A stretch of DNA of 64,000 nucleotides, taken from the NCBI GenBank assembly GCA_033030425.1, contig JAUFSD010000001.1, forward strand, positions 1,798,001 through 1,862,000, given 5' to 3'. Below the pieces are notes generated by a model. That model had not been told where the DNA came from, made no database searches, and worked only from the letters and a program-made list of their open reading frames with translations. A program made the translations under genes and the position numbers. This DNA is from Verpa conica. Its lineage: Eukaryota; Ascomycota; Pezizomycetes; Pezizales; Morchellaceae. Of the stretch, positions 33,611-45,295 are shown in pieces. Within the stretch, counting starts at the first letter, position 1. The number at the start of each line of letters is the position of its first letter.

Positions 33611-35760
33611 AAATAGGTACGAAACTTGCTTGTTGTATAGGACAGAGAAGTGTTGTTGTTGGTGACAGATAGATGTATCTACTTGGAGAAGAAGGTACAG
33701 TACCATATGTACAGTACAGGTTATGTTGGAGTCATGCACGAGAGCTCTCAACTCCTGGAGGTGGGGTTCGCCGCCCGCGTTGTTGGGTTCATTTGGTTGC
33801 CGCTTCACCCAATCCTATTACCCAGCATCTGCATGAGCAGCAGTACGCCCGATGCCTAGTTAGATTCCCATCACACGAAGCACTGTCCGCCTATAGTAAA
33901 GGATTACGAGATGCTTCTACCCCTTCTATCTGCTTCTGACGGCCCGGTCCCCTTTTCGCAACACCTGTGCCTGCGTTGGCTGCCTATCTACATGTGCAGA
34001 CCATAGTACAGCACATCAGATAGGCACTTCTTTCACCCAGAGCGCGCCCGTGGATCTAGAAATCTAGACTCCCGGCCCTATCTAATCTTTGGGGTTCAAA
34101 AACGGCAGACTTCGGCTAAGACCGTTGGAATTCGGGAAGAAATAGAGATGAGGAGGGGTTCTAACGGATAACAGAATGCAGGCCCGGTATTATCCACCGT
34201 TCACTATCTAATTCACTCGGTCCTATGAAAACAGGTTTCCCACAATCACGAAAAGTGCATGTACACCACGTACCTGTGAGGGTAAATTATGTACATGTAT
34301 TATACGTATTATATATATACATGTATAGAGCAGCGGGTAGGGGAGAACAAAGAAGCTCGACTCCCCTCGACGTGATTCTTCCTTTAGTGATCATCATCCG
34401 GCAGCATGACATGTGTACAGTACCCAATCGATAAGCAACAATGCCAGTCGTGGGGTTCAGGGGATGACGATCTCCTGTGGCTGTCGACAGGCTGAATCTT
34501 GGTCAGGTGGTAAGCAATTTAGCTATATCTGTGGCACAACATCGTTCACCCGGTATCACGTTGCCAGTGATGTAAGAGTTACCCTTCTCGTCCTTTGTCC
34601 AGAGCATTCCGGCGGGCCTGACGGAGAAGATGATACAGGCTGTATTCTTGGCCATCCTATAAAGAAAGAAAAACTGTTTTACATACTCAGGCGTCCACTC
34701 TCTAGAAATGTTTCAGGGCCTGAAAATATATTGCAAGTCTACCTACTGAGCTGTAGCTAGGGGTCCCATTCGACTGTAGATATATAATGGACGCCTAAGA
34801 GACACCTAATAGTTGCCTAAACAAATTTGACTGGGTATACTGGATGCCTGCATCTGTAACTACGTACGCGGATAGGGAGTACAAAACCAAATGATCTGTA
34901 AACGGATGAGTGTTTCCAACACATCAGACCTGTTGAAACAGCAACTACGTAGGGTTCAGGCAATCCAGTCTCTCTTTCTCTGCATCTCTTTCTTTTTCTC
35001 GCAAACCTATCCGTGCATCTCCTTGCCTCACTCCCTTCTCCAACCGCCTGTTTCTCATCTTAGGCCGAAGGAAAGCGTTGGGGATGTTGAAGCATCCAAG
35101 TACCTAATACTTGCCCATGCTACCGACGCCCATCTTGCCTAATTCCGCGAAGGGCAACCCAAGACTCAGATCTCCACAGCGATCAAAAATCGACAGCAGC
35201 ACTACCATGGGTAGATACTCTACAGGGATACCTAAATGAATGACTGAACAAGAAACGAATTGTTCCCTCCCAAATCTCAAGCAAATGGATAGAGCACCGT
35301 AGTCAGTGCCTATGCACATATATGCAACCGCCAAGGCTAAATAAAAAGGGTTCTAGGGTAAGCTCTTGGGGCTCTCGGTGTTCGGTAATCAACTCTCTCC
35401 CCACCAACAGCGTCATCACTACATACTTCTTACTGAGCGAGTACATACTTATAACTCTCTTTACCACCCATTTATTGGCGGCTGACTTAACAATTTACAA
35501 AAGTCTATATCTTGCATTAATCACTGTTAAAAATCTTCGGATAGAACCCCCGTGTCTTAAACATTCTTCCTTCATCGCCTCATCGTCATTACAACCACCA
35601 CTGCCAACATCACCATCCAACAACGACCGTAGGTCTTTACCACTAAAAATAACAGCCCCTCCCCCCCACTCTCATCCTGTCTACCCATCCATCCATCACC
35701 ACGGCTGCCTCAAAGCTCGCCGTTCGCCTGGAAGCCCTCGCTTTCCAAGACACTGCGGAT

Positions 35761-38688
35761 ATGCAGGTTCTACCCCCGCCACCCGCTTCGAGGGGTCCTG
35801 ACATCCTCACCAATCCGGTTATCCTCGAATCTATACTTCCAGAGCTGCCTCATCTATCGGATATCCTTGCACTACAGCTGGTCTCGCGTCAACTGTATCT
35901 GCTTGTCCAACCCCTTCATCCCCTTTATGCTCGTGAAATTTCTTTCGCCTACCTTCCGGAGGTCAAGAATAAGGATATCATCACCGTCCTACATCGCTCT
36001 CTCCGTCCAGGCCCATCGACTCAGCGTCGTTTGCTAGCCGATGGACGAACGGTCACAGTTGGCGAAGGGATGGGGAAGGCTTACGTTGGTCCTTGGAGAT
36101 TCCTTCGTGCCATTACATTGACCGGTACAAATATTACCGGCAGATCCGTTAAACTTTTGATTGCTGCTTCATCAGGTGGTAAAATCCCTGGGCTGCCAGA
36201 ATTACTCCGGGAAAGGCAGATGATAGTGGACGCGAATGGGGATCCTGACCCGGATATTGATACTCACGGTGTTACTAGCGGGTTCTTCGCCAAGGAATTT
36301 GGTGTCGTGTCCCCAGGGGCTTATCGGCTGCTCGCCGATCAATCACTACGTTTGGATACACTCTGCATCACAGATTGTCCACAGGTGGATATCACCGATA
36401 TCAACAACTTTCTGAAGAAAATTTTGATAGCTGTAACCGCTCCTAAACGCAGAGAGCTAAGATTAAGAGCCTCACAGCAAGCTGCAGCTGCACAGCAGCA
36501 GCAGCAGCAGCAGCAGAATGGGCCTGCTAATGCTCCTCTCGGTGTATTGCTTGCTCAACAAGCTGCACAGCAGCAGCAAGCACAGCCTTTACAAGAAGAC
36601 CTCACTAGTATTCCATACCCACTTCCCGCTACTGTTGAAGAACTGGCAGAGTTTGGGCTACCCTGTTTGTCGCTGAGACGTCTTGAGGTTGCGAATGTCA
36701 ATGGGCTATATGTGGATCCGCCGGAAAGGTTCAGAGGTAAACGAGAATGGGGTTATTCTAAAGATTGTCCATTTGGTCGCAATATCGGGAGTCTTAACTC
36801 GATTGCTGGTTGCCTCGGTCTCGATATCGATGTTCTCTTTTGCCAAGGTGCAGGTTGTGCAACCAGCTCCGATAATGGTAGATGGAGGCAAAGCAACCCT
36901 TATGGATTCGACGTCGACGACTTCGATTCATTTGATGGAATTATTCCTGACCTAGCGAATTCCAGGGAACATAACCCTCAAGCTCCATCTCAAATTGGTG
37001 AGATGCCGGCTTCTATCAACAATGATAGGACCAATACCCGTCGGTCTTATCATTATCCACTCCCACGTCTACCTGGTGAAAGAATCCTTATAGCAGAGGA
37101 TGGGCGTGTTTTCAGAATCCCAAGACACGCACTCCCTAATACAATTAACCAGCCGCAGCATATACAGCAAATGAACCAGCTTAATCAGCAAATGAATCAA
37201 CAAATAAATCAGCAGATAAATCAACAAACCCCGCAGCAGTATGCGCTAAATATTTTAAATGCGATGCACCCTGGGGCGAACCATAATTTATTACTTAATA
37301 TGCCAGGGCCTGCTGCTGGTGCGGGCACAGCTACGGGCACGGGCACGGGCGTAGTTACAGGTGCAGGTGTAGCCACGGGCGTGGGTACGGGTGCGGGTAC
37401 GAATGTAGACACCGCAAATGCTTTCAATGCTATGAATATTCCTGCATGGGCCGCAGGAAATGGCGGGAATGGTGGGAATGGTGGGAATGGTGGTGGGGGT
37501 GGCGGTATGAATGGATGGGCGAGTAACCTCTTTCTCCAGGATCCGGCACAGTATGGACTTGGGGTGTGGCATCAGCCACAGCATGATAATCAGACACAGA
37601 TGGTTGTCGGAGATCAGACGCTGATGCAGATGGGTATACAGACTTATCCTGGAACCGGTGCCGATCCTAGTTTACCAAACACTACAGTAGCCCCCCTCAA
37701 TGCCACTACCCCAGCAGTCACTGTAACTCCTCATCAGCAAGGCCAAACCACCCCTATACACCCCCAGACAGCCCTGGCGGGACCGGCAACTATTAGTACG
37801 GCTACCCCCCCAACCATGAACACATTTATAACAATCCCTTCTGAAGGCGATAATGTGGGCAATCTAGATAACTCTGGCCAAGTTGAGACACCCACGGTCA
37901 TTGATGATGATTTAACCACCTCCACTTTTATGAGTCCAGCAAATGGAGGAGAGTCTTCAACAGAGTCCAATAATGCGATCTGGCAGGGGCTCCTAGCTGC
38001 TTCTGCTGCAGACGCGAATGGCGTCCAAACCCCACCCTACGGCCAAATATCATGGGACAACGACCTTAATCAATCTTCCCCAATACCTGGACCCTCGACT
38101 GTTGCTGGCCCATCAGCACCACCACTTTCAACCCCAGCACTAGTAGCTGATACAACAGCTGGAATATCTCAAACGCTACCGACATCGAGTAACGTAAATT
38201 TGATAGTTGCCCCATCCCAACCAACTACATTACCAGTGGCAGACCCGTTATTAGCAGGATTGCAGTGGCCACCAGTGCCAGCCCAAATCCAAAATCAAGG
38301 TCAAACCCCAGATATAGGCCAAATTCCTGCAGCAGGGGTAGGAGCAGGGATTGGAAATCACCCACCTCCGACTCTTCCACATCAAAACCAGTTTGCACAA
38401 ATGATACAACCATACTTGCCAGCAACAGCAGGTACGGGGATTGGAAACCCACATCCACATCACGTTGGTGGATTCGCACCAATCAACTTGCCTAGGAGGA
38501 GAGGTTACAACTCAAATGCTGAAAGTCGTGGTACAGTAAGTCAAACAGGGACAAGACCAGGGAGGAGAATTGCCATGCTGGATGGGCCAAGAGGACTATG
38601 TGAAAGATGTGAGAGGGAAGTTTGGTTATGCGATAGCTGTAACCGATACTGGGTTATTACGTGTGGGGGGTGTGCTGCGAAGCACTAG
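35761..38688 (+). CDS. F-box protein with Q/N-rich middle and Cys-rich C-terminus
   Basis: Probable substrate adaptor of an SCF ubiquitin ligase. It is a single exon of 975 residues. An F-box-like helix set occupies about residues 18-50 (PVILESILPELPHLSDILAL then QLVSRQLYLLV). A region with leucine-rich character (WRFLRAITLTGTNITGRSVK, LDTLCITDCPQVDITDINNF) may bind substrate. Residues about 235-275 are a polyglutamine tract, followed by NQQ-repeat sequence (about 460-490) and a Gly/Thr/Ala repeat tract near 520-550. From about 400 to 900 the protein is low-complexity and rich in Pro, Thr, Gln and Asn. The C-terminus carries six cysteines as CERC, CDSC and CGGC pairs (residues about 945-970), likely a zinc-binding knot. 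The frame stays open upstream of the ATG for about 40 codons without another ATG, so an extra 5' exon cannot be excluded. Confidence 0.78.
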   Translation: MQVLPPPPASRGPDILTNPVILESILPELPHLSDILALQLVSRQLYLLVQPLHPLYAREISFAYLPEVKNKDIITVLHRSLRPGPSTQRRLLADGRTVTVGEGMGKAYVGPWRFLRAITLTGTNITGRSVKLLIAASSGGKIPGLPELLRERQMIVDANGDPDPDIDTHGVTSGFFAKEFGVVSPGAYRLLADQSLRLDTLCITDCPQVDITDINNFLKKILIAVTAPKRRELRLRASQQAAAAQQQQQQQQNGPANAPLGVLLAQQAAQQQQAQPLQEDLTSIPYPLPATVEELAEFGLPCLSLRRLEVANVNGLYVDPPERFRGKREWGYSKDCPFGRNIGSLNSIAGCLGLDIDVLFCQGAGCATSSDNGRWRQSNPYGFDVDDFDSFDGIIPDLANSREHNPQAPSQIGEMPASINNDRTNTRRSYHYPLPRLPGERILIAEDGRVFRIPRHALPNTINQPQHIQQMNQLNQQMNQQINQQINQQTPQQYALNILNAMHPGANHNLLLNMPGPAAGAGTATGTGTGVVTGAGVATGVGTGAGTNVDTANAFNAMNIPAWAAGNGGNGGNGGNGGGGGGMNGWASNLFLQDPAQYGLGVWHQPQHDNQTQMVVGDQTLMQMGIQTYPGTGADPSLPNTTVAPLNATTPAVTVTPHQQGQTTPIHPQTALAGPATISTATPPTMNTFITIPSEGDNVGNLDNSGQVETPTVIDDDLTTSTFMSPANGGESSTESNNAIWQGLLAASAADANGVQTPPYGQISWDNDLNQSSPIPGPSTVAGPSAPPLSTPALVADTTAGISQTLPTSSNVNLIVAPSQPTTLPVADPLLAGLQWPPVPAQIQNQGQTPDIGQIPAAGVGAGIGNHPPPTLPHQNQFAQMIQPYLPATAGTGIGNPHPHHVGGFAPINLPRRRGYNSNAESRGTVSQTGTRPGRRIAMLDGPRGLCERCEREVWLCDSCNRYWVITCGGCAAKH

Positions 38689-39930
38689 GCTGGACCTTAG
38701 GAACTTTTTTGAGTATGGATATGTTCATAATTTTTGTTAGAGGGATAAATTCCTAATCTTGGTAGGTTGATTTCTTTTTTCTTTTTTCTGGTTCGTTTCA
38801 TTGGGTATAGTCTGGTGGGTTTTCTCTTCATTTCGTTTCAGGTTTGTTTGGGATTTCATAGGTTTGTGTGCATCTTTTGTCTCGTGCTGAGTCTCCTTGA
38901 GTACGTATTTTTCACTCGGTAATTCAGTTTCCTTGCTTTTTCTCCTTTCTTGTTTGCTTTGATATCTGTAAAATTGGCTACGATAAACCTGGGCTATGAT
39001 GAAATGATAAAAAAATTGGTGTAGGCGAGGAATCAGGCGAGGCAAAATAATTGTGTGGATAGGAAAGGCTTAGGAATCAGAATGATGGTAGTTGTATAGG
39101 GTATATCAAAAGTAGGACTTCAGGAGCTATTTCTTTAGGCATCCTTTTCTATTCTGTTGCTAAGTTTAGTATTTCAGTTTGGCTTAGACAGGCTTGTTAT
39201 AAACTTTTGACTAGTTGAATTTCAGCTACGCTTTTAACAGTAGACATAGTTCATATTCCTGTAGTTATAAATGTAGCTGTAAAATAATCCCTAACCAATA
39301 TAGAGGGTTCTGAGCATAGCAGTAAAGAAATTCATAGTCATAAATTATCACTCGATGATATCCATCGCTCTCAGCACTAAGGCAAGTTAGGACTTACAAG
39401 GTACATTTAGTGAGCGTCATTTGGAACCAGGAGGAGAATCCGATATGTCAAAACCTAAAGTGGCTACATGTATTCCTTTTTCTTCTCTTCCTGCTTCCGA
39501 TCTACCCTTGCCAAGCTAAACCAGGGCCAAGCCCCCCTCTCCATCGGCAAAAAAATAACCTTGGCGTCCAGTATAAAACGCTTCGAAAACCCCACAACCC
39601 CACTTCTTTTCTCTCCTTAGACAGACTGCCAGCAAACAAAAGAATAATTCACATTACAGAATCGGCTTCCTTTCCGTGGTTGATAAAAAGGCCGTTAGGA
39701 TGGAAAGGGTGTTTTCGCGCTGAGCGGAGAAGAACTTATATGGACCCATGGCTGGGCGCCTGGCTTTGATGAACGTATGCTCATATGAGAAGTTGGGAAT
39801 CAGCGAGGGTTATACTACTTTCTTTTCTTTTTTTCTTTTTATTTAAGTTGTGGTGTGGAGGGGAGGGGAGGGGAGCTGTATGATATAGGAAGGGTTCATC
39901 GGTATATAGATCGCTAAATCCCTGTGAGAT
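38689..39930. other. intergenic region after the F-box gene
   Basis: The stretch is T-rich on the plus strand and shows no supportable gene. A 119-codon frame at 39410-39769 has no recognisable features. A GGAGG run lies at 39855-39873. Confidence 0.45.
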
Positions 39931-40533
39931 TTACAGCGTAATAATCTTAATTGATCTCTTATCTTTCCATGTGCTTTTACCATCTTCGGACTCTTGTGCG
40001 TGTGAAATTAAGGTATTCGTGTCCTTTTTTTTTGAAATAGAAAAATGTTGTAGAATCAGTGAGGTTCCCCCTACCCCCAAGAACCAGGTTTTGTTCATGT
40101 CAAAAAGAAGCTTACGCGGCGTTTCAAATATCGAGCAGTAGACGGAGTAGGCGGGATCTCCAATATTAAGCTTCTCTGGGCCTCGGTGGGTAGTGTTCCG
40201 AGATGGATGACGTCCGCAGAGTAGAGGAAGATGGGAATGTTATTTCGGTACCTGGAGAATGTGAATGAGAGAATGTATGTGCCTGATGGATGTGGGGTCA
40301 ATATAGAGTGGAGTAGGGGTTTCACCAGCGAATGGGTGTTGCTGGTTTACAAAGCCCCCCGATGGAGGCAGATGGATCATGGATGTATGGTAATTTGCGT
40401 CACTGGTGGATCTATACAATAATACTCTACCTACATGTAGATACCCTCCACACCCGATAGCCCCGAGAAAGCAAGGAAGCCGAGTGGGCCGTTCCTGCAT
40501 GAGCGGACAAGACTGTCCAAAGTACGTAGCCAT
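39931..40533 (-). CDS. small hypothetical protein, 3 inferred exons
   Basis: I do not recognise this protein; the gene is proposed from splice signals and phase. Exon 1 is 40445-40533 (MATYFGQSCPLMQERPTRLP and onward), exon 2 is 40116-40341 (THSLVKPLLHSILTPHPSGT and onward) and exon 3 is 39931-40023. Introns of 103 and 92 bases use GTATCT/CCAG and GTAAGC/AAAAG. The total is 135 residues, and all phases close. Exon 2 is free of stops, ends exactly at a strong GTAAGC donor and has protein-like composition with no repeat. Exon 3 reads DTNTLISHAQESEDGKS before the stop. It is divergent from the CDF gene, with only about 145 bases between start codons. It could be an artefact, since an alternative frame is also open across part of exon 2. 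Confidence 0.4.
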
Positions 40534-40679
40534 CAACTACGAAAAGAATTGAAGCCCGACACAATACGCAATACGCGTTACACCTGAGCACGCGATCCCC
40601 TTACTGACACCTGAAACTCCGCGCGGCCGTCCTTCCCCGCCCCGCCTAAATCAAAAAGAATAGAAGAGTACGTCCGCAG

Positions 40680-42348
40680 ATGCATCCCCTTGCGCTGCGA
40701 GGCGTGGCCGGTAGTGGTGGCCGTGGCCGTGGCTGTGCGGGTATTCAGTGTCGAGGGGGTGGACGATATATCTTGCCCTGGGCCCGGCGTTCCTCTCCCA
40801 GCTCTCTGTTGCTTATCCGCTCGCTACGAACACGTTCCCTTAAGTCATCTGGTGAGCCTGCTGTACTACCACGCCTCACTCATTGTCATTCCTTTTCGAC
40901 CACATCACCATCATCACTGTCCACCTCCACGATCACAAACTCTCTCCAGGCTCAGGTTGCAAATTCAGGTCTTGTTAGATCATTCCCCAGGAGACCCCTG
41001 CTCTACAACTCCCGAGACATGGCGTCTTCTCAGCAGAAGCAACGGGATCACGGTGGTCACTCTCATGGACATCACCACCACCATGACAATACTTACCTGA
41101 CGTCAAAGAATAAGGCCGATGCTGGTGTGAGGATCACACGGTTAGGTCTGTATACGAATGTCGGCATGGCTATCTCAAAAGGAATTGGAGGCTGGTACTT
41201 CAATTCACAAGCTCTGGTTCGTAGCTATCCCTATTCTTGAGATCGAGGGACCGACTTGTGCTAACCGCCACAACAGATCGCGGATGCTTTCCACTCTCTG
41301 ACAGATCTCATCTCAGATATCATGACATTAGCTACAGTCTCTTTCGCCCTTAAGAAACCAACAGAAAGATTCCCCAACGGATATGGCAAGATAGAGAGCA
41401 TGGGAAGTTTAGGCGTTAGCAGTCTGTTGTTGGTTGGTGGGCTACTTATGGGTTTGTCTTGCCCAGCTGTTTTTTCTTTTGGAGTCTTCATCTGACATTT
41501 GGAGCCTATCAGGATACCATGCTTTGGACGCCCTATATGCAGAGTTCTTTCTAGACCACGCCGAGGCCTTGGCACATGCATCCCACGGCCATGGTCACGG
41601 CCACGGTCACTCACATTCGCATACCGATCTGGGGCCGAACGTAAATGCAGCGTGGCTCGCAGCAGGATCAATTCTCATCAAGGAATGGTTATACCAAGCT
41701 AGTAAGCTTACTCCATCCTTTCTTTACCAAATTTATATTCTAATGTTCCTACCAATAGCCATGAAAGTTGCCAAAGAACGTAAATCTTCTGTCCTCGCTT
41801 CAAACGCTGTCCACCATCGCATAGACTCTCTCACTGCCGTCGTTGCTCTTGCTTCCATCACTGGGTCCCACTTCCTCGATAACGCAAGCTGGCTCGACCC
41901 TGTTGGTGGCCTCCTTGTCTCACTTATGGTCATCAGTGCCGGCTACGGAAACACCCGAGCAGCATTAACTGAACTTGTCGATGTCGGGCTTGATGATGAG
42001 GTCAAAGGTGATATCCGGAAAGCCGCTGAGAAGGCTCTCGCGCTACGGCCGGAGAGATTGGGCATTAGGGGTGTTGGTGGACTAAAATCAGGGCAGAACT
42101 TCCTTGCAGAGTTGACGATTGAGGTTCCTATAAGAACCACTGTTGCAGAGACAGCTAGGATCGAAGAGGAACTACGAGAGGTTGTAGGCGCAGAGGTGAG
42201 AGGAATTAGAAGGGTCAAGGTTAGATTTGTAGAGGAAGGAGCGGCAGAGCAAACCGAATTTGTAGAGAAGGAGCAGTCGCTAGAACTAGAAGACAAGCAC
42301 GAGCACCATGATCATGACCATGAACCAAAGGGTGGGAAGTCGTTGTAA
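40680..42348 (+). CDS. mitochondrial-type cation diffusion facilitator (MMT-like), 4 exons
   Basis: This is a membrane transporter of the CDF family, most like the yeast MMT1/MMT2 mitochondrial iron transporters; the metal is inferred. Exons are 40680-41216, 41277-41451, 41513-41701 and 41759-42348, giving 496 residues. The first about 110 residues are Arg/Ser-rich and poor in acidic residues, consistent with a mitochondrial presequence. A His cluster (HGHHHHHD, about residue 130) precedes the membrane core. The metal-site helices are IADAFHSLTDLISDIMTL (after intron 1) and SNAVHHRIDSLTAVVAL. A cytosolic or matrix loop has alternating His (HGHGHGHGHSHSH) around residues 265-280. After the core the C-terminal domain contains a helix-strand region, and a His-rich tail (HEHHDHDHE) ends the protein. 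A second in-frame ATG (41020, MASSQQKQ) would remove the presequence and could give a second form. Confidence 0.88.
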
Positions 42349-43028
42349 AAAATGATTTAGAGATTTTATAGTGTATAGATATATTTTGGTTTTCTTAAGG
42401 TGATTCTCGTTTTCCTGTCTATTTTATTAGGTGCAGCCCGGGCTAGTTCTTGCTTCACTCACCGTTTCTTATCTGTACTTTTTTATACAGCTATTTCTTT
42501 TATAGGGTTTGGATTTTGTCTATATAGTACGAGCTATCAGAATACAAGTAGCAGAACCGAGATATACAGTAAAACTTATCATAGTCCAGATCCAGAGATA
42601 GTAGATGTATTGACTATGGGAATACCAATCCCATTCCTACAGTTCGCTATGGTATAGTGGGAGTCAAGGTTTGATAAGCCTTACCACACCTTCTTGCGCG
42701 CGCTTGGAAACTCCTATAAGAATATATATTTATAGGGTACATGTAATCTATTGTACTACCACAACAGAGTACTTTACAAGATAATGCACAAGTAATCACG
42801 GAACATCACTCGTTCGGTGCTATGCAACCCCTATCTAGTGGGCGCTAACTATCACAAAATCAGATTGATTAGTATACACGTACTTTTAAGGAGAACTGTA
42901 TGCTAGTTTGACTTGACAGGATACATTAGGTCAAATTAAGATGTCTTATCGAGTGATTCAATATTCCCCCACAAGTGCATGTATTTACAATAAACCGAGG
43001 AGACCTCATCGTTACATCCTTAACCTCA
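42349..43028. other. convergent 3' region
   Basis: This region lies between the ends of the CDF gene and the minus-strand rhodopsin-domain gene. It is AT-rich with no supportable gene. A 3' flank of T-rich sequence follows the CDF stop. Confidence 0.5.
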
Positions 43029-44216
43029 TTAAAACTTCTCAACACTACTCCATCTACTCCCACTGTTCTTACTCTCAACAGTACTCACCCTTGACAGCGC
43101 TTTCTCTTTATCCAAGTGACCGGTCTGACCCCTCACAAACAACCTAAGCCCCGGCAGACATGCTGCAATACCCGCAATATACACCTCCAAATCCGTAGCT
43201 ATATTAGAGAGTGTTTCCGGGTTCAATTTATTCTCAGGTGGATATGGCTCAAACCCGCCATGGCCATCAGAGTAGGAGTATACCTGTGAACCCATGCGGA
43301 TACACGCTGCAGAGATGGTCAAGAATGCGATGATAAAGATTACTGAGGATGCGCGCATCTGTTGGGTTGTGAATTTTAGGGCTTGGATTATGGTGATTCC
43401 GCTGAGGAGGACTGGTGAGTTTGGTGTGTTAGTAGTGATATTTTTATGGTTGATTGGAGGGCTTACGCATTATATCGGTCAGGATGTTGAAGACGCTGGT
43501 TATGAGGTGGGGGGTAAGACTGTTGGCTATGCATCTGTGGGACCAGACGTCTTCCATACTAATGATATATTAGCCCTCCCTCCCTCCCTCCCTCGGCCCC
43601 TATATAATAGGTAGAGATATACTTACGGTAGTTTTTCCAACTCGACAATCGGACACCAATACGCATGCAAACCCAACATCACAAAAAACGACACCAAAGT
43701 CAGGACTCCAGTTGCCCACAATAACCGCTTCGATGTCAACGATAACTTCTGTACAAACTCGGCATAAATCGATATCAATGCGGCTTTAATCAACCATAGA
43801 CTAAAAACTTGAAATATCGACGTTGCTAGTAGTAACTATCCTCCCTCCCATAGCCGGGGAAAATCAGACACCAGATAGAATAAATAACACGAAACTATAG
43901 AGGGAAGAAAAAAACTCACCTCTTCTTGTCTCCACGTCCACGCCATCCTATCGTAATCCATACCGGTCTCAGTCGCAATACCAACTATAAGACGTATACC
44001 ATGTCTCGCCACAGAAACAATCGCATAAAGCGAAGCGAACGCAACACCACAGTGAATGAAAAGCCCATGTAACCACCGCGCCGATAGAACTGGGTAGTGC
44101 AGCCCTCGTAGTGCCCACCACCGTGCTCCATTTACTACATGCAGTATAATGAGAGACACAATGTTTATTAAGATACGGAGCCCTGGAGATACAGCTTCAT
44201 AGCGTTCAAACAGCAT
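43029..44216 (-). CDS. fungal rhodopsin-domain (Pth11-like) membrane protein, 4 exons
   Basis: Integral membrane protein resembling the fungal rhodopsin-domain family that includes Pth11-like proteins; the ligand is unknown. Minus-strand exons are 43920-44216, 43627-43835, 43467-43558 and 43029-43411, giving 326 residues. Several hydrophobic helices are visible: ILINIVSLIILHVV, LFIHCGVAFASLYAIVSVA, LLWATGVLTLVSFFVMLGL and IFIIAFLTISAACI. The family-like YWCPI after the fourth helix, then HRC and VFNILTDIMLLLSGITI (joined across two introns), support the assignment. The C-terminal about 100 residues are hydrophilic with Ser and basic residues. There is no CFEM domain at the N-terminus. The spliced phases all close. 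A (CCCT)n run lies inside intron 2. Confidence 0.65.
43566..43586. repeat. (CCCT)n repeat in an intron
   Basis: Four to five CCCT units lie in the second intron of the rhodopsin-domain gene, in pyrimidine-rich sequence. Confidence 0.7.
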
Positions 44217-45295
44217 GCTGTTTAGATGTAGTGCTCAACACCACGAACGAACGAAAAAAAAAAAAATGAGTGTATGTGAATGAAAGTGGCAAGACCGGGC
44301 GAGCATTCAAAAAGTCTTCCCATCGGCGGACCCTTTAGATATATGTTTTTTATTTTATTTTATTGAGAAGTCACCCCCCCTCTCTGGTTGACTTAATGAG
44401 ATAGGTACGCACATGTTTGGCCAAGCGCTTGCTTTCCAGTTCGGTGCGTTGTTTATTCCCTACTCTAGGACCTTCCACTACTATTAACCTAGAAGTATAG
44501 AGAGAACATATGCATCCCTGCATAACTGTAAACAACCAAGGCTCCTTCTTCCCCCCCTCTTGTACCTCTATCCTAAACGCGCAACTCACGAAACGTCCAT
44601 ACCAAGAAAGAACTCGCGTATAAGAAGAGCCCTGGAAAGTGAGACAAAAAATAAAGATATCTACCCGACGTTAGCGTGTCCCCACTTTTTTTTTTAGATT
44701 TCTTTCTAGAAGGTGGAAGGAATGGTTAACCTTAAGTCTTCACGTGGAGCCTTGATCGCCGCGGGAAGATACACTGTAGATCAGATGGCGTTCCCCCCCC
44801 CCTCCCGTGGACTAGTGCAGGCACAGAATATTGATTACCCTTTGTTGCGGGGGGCTGTATAGTGATCGTCATATAGTTTGCCCAATATGTTTTTATGAGC
44901 TCTACAAGGGTCTTGAGTTTGTGTTACGGTGCGTGTAAGTTGAGGTCGAGTGATAGTATGTGTTTCTACTATTGGTACGGAATTTAATAGAGGTTTTTAA
45001 AGATGAAGGAAAGGTTTTATTGTGATATGGAGTAGAGATTTTATTTAGCTTTACTACCGTTAATCTAAACAGAAAACTATAGTATATGAACAACTATGTT
45101 TACATACATTGCTTTTATCCTTGAGGGGGAGCTAGGTAGATAGATAAATACCAGGGCACTTTTTAAAAAAGCAACCTCCAAAGGGGTATGCACAAGAGCA
45201 TCCCTCATAAGAAGAGATTTTTAACAGAGAGTCGGATAGGAGCAAACCACTTAGTAGTAGTAACTCCACATCCCCGCCTCCCTTTACCCCATACC
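44217..45295. other. gene-free region
   Basis: I see no gene. The left end should hold the promoter of the rhodopsin-domain gene. A C tract lies near 44794-44803, and the T-rich and AT-rich right end is the 3' flank of the next minus-strand gene. Confidence 0.45.

Larger units (their letters stand above)
33037..35760. other. divergent gene-free region with simple repeats
   Basis: This region separates the BCAS3-type gene (minus) from the F-box gene (plus) and should contain both promoters. It has ATGG/GGAT-rich repeats at about 33239-33346 and a GTA/GCA trinucleotide stretch at about 33564-33610. An alternating TA and TACATGTA palindromic segment lies near 34276-34326. The long open frames at 33070-33808 are translations of these repeats. 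The last 100 bases are C-rich. Confidence 0.5.

Noticed and set aside
33070..33808. Minus-strand open frames rich in Ser, His and Tyr
   Set aside because: They are translations of the GGAT and AGT/AGC simple repeats upstream of the BCAS3-type gene.
34276..34326. Alternating TA and TACATGTA palindromic segment
   Set aside because: AT-rich simple sequence; no paired element or gene context supports a function.
36683..37584. Antisense and alternate-frame open frames in the F-box gene
   Set aside because: They overlap a long single-exon gene and are repeat-derived in part.
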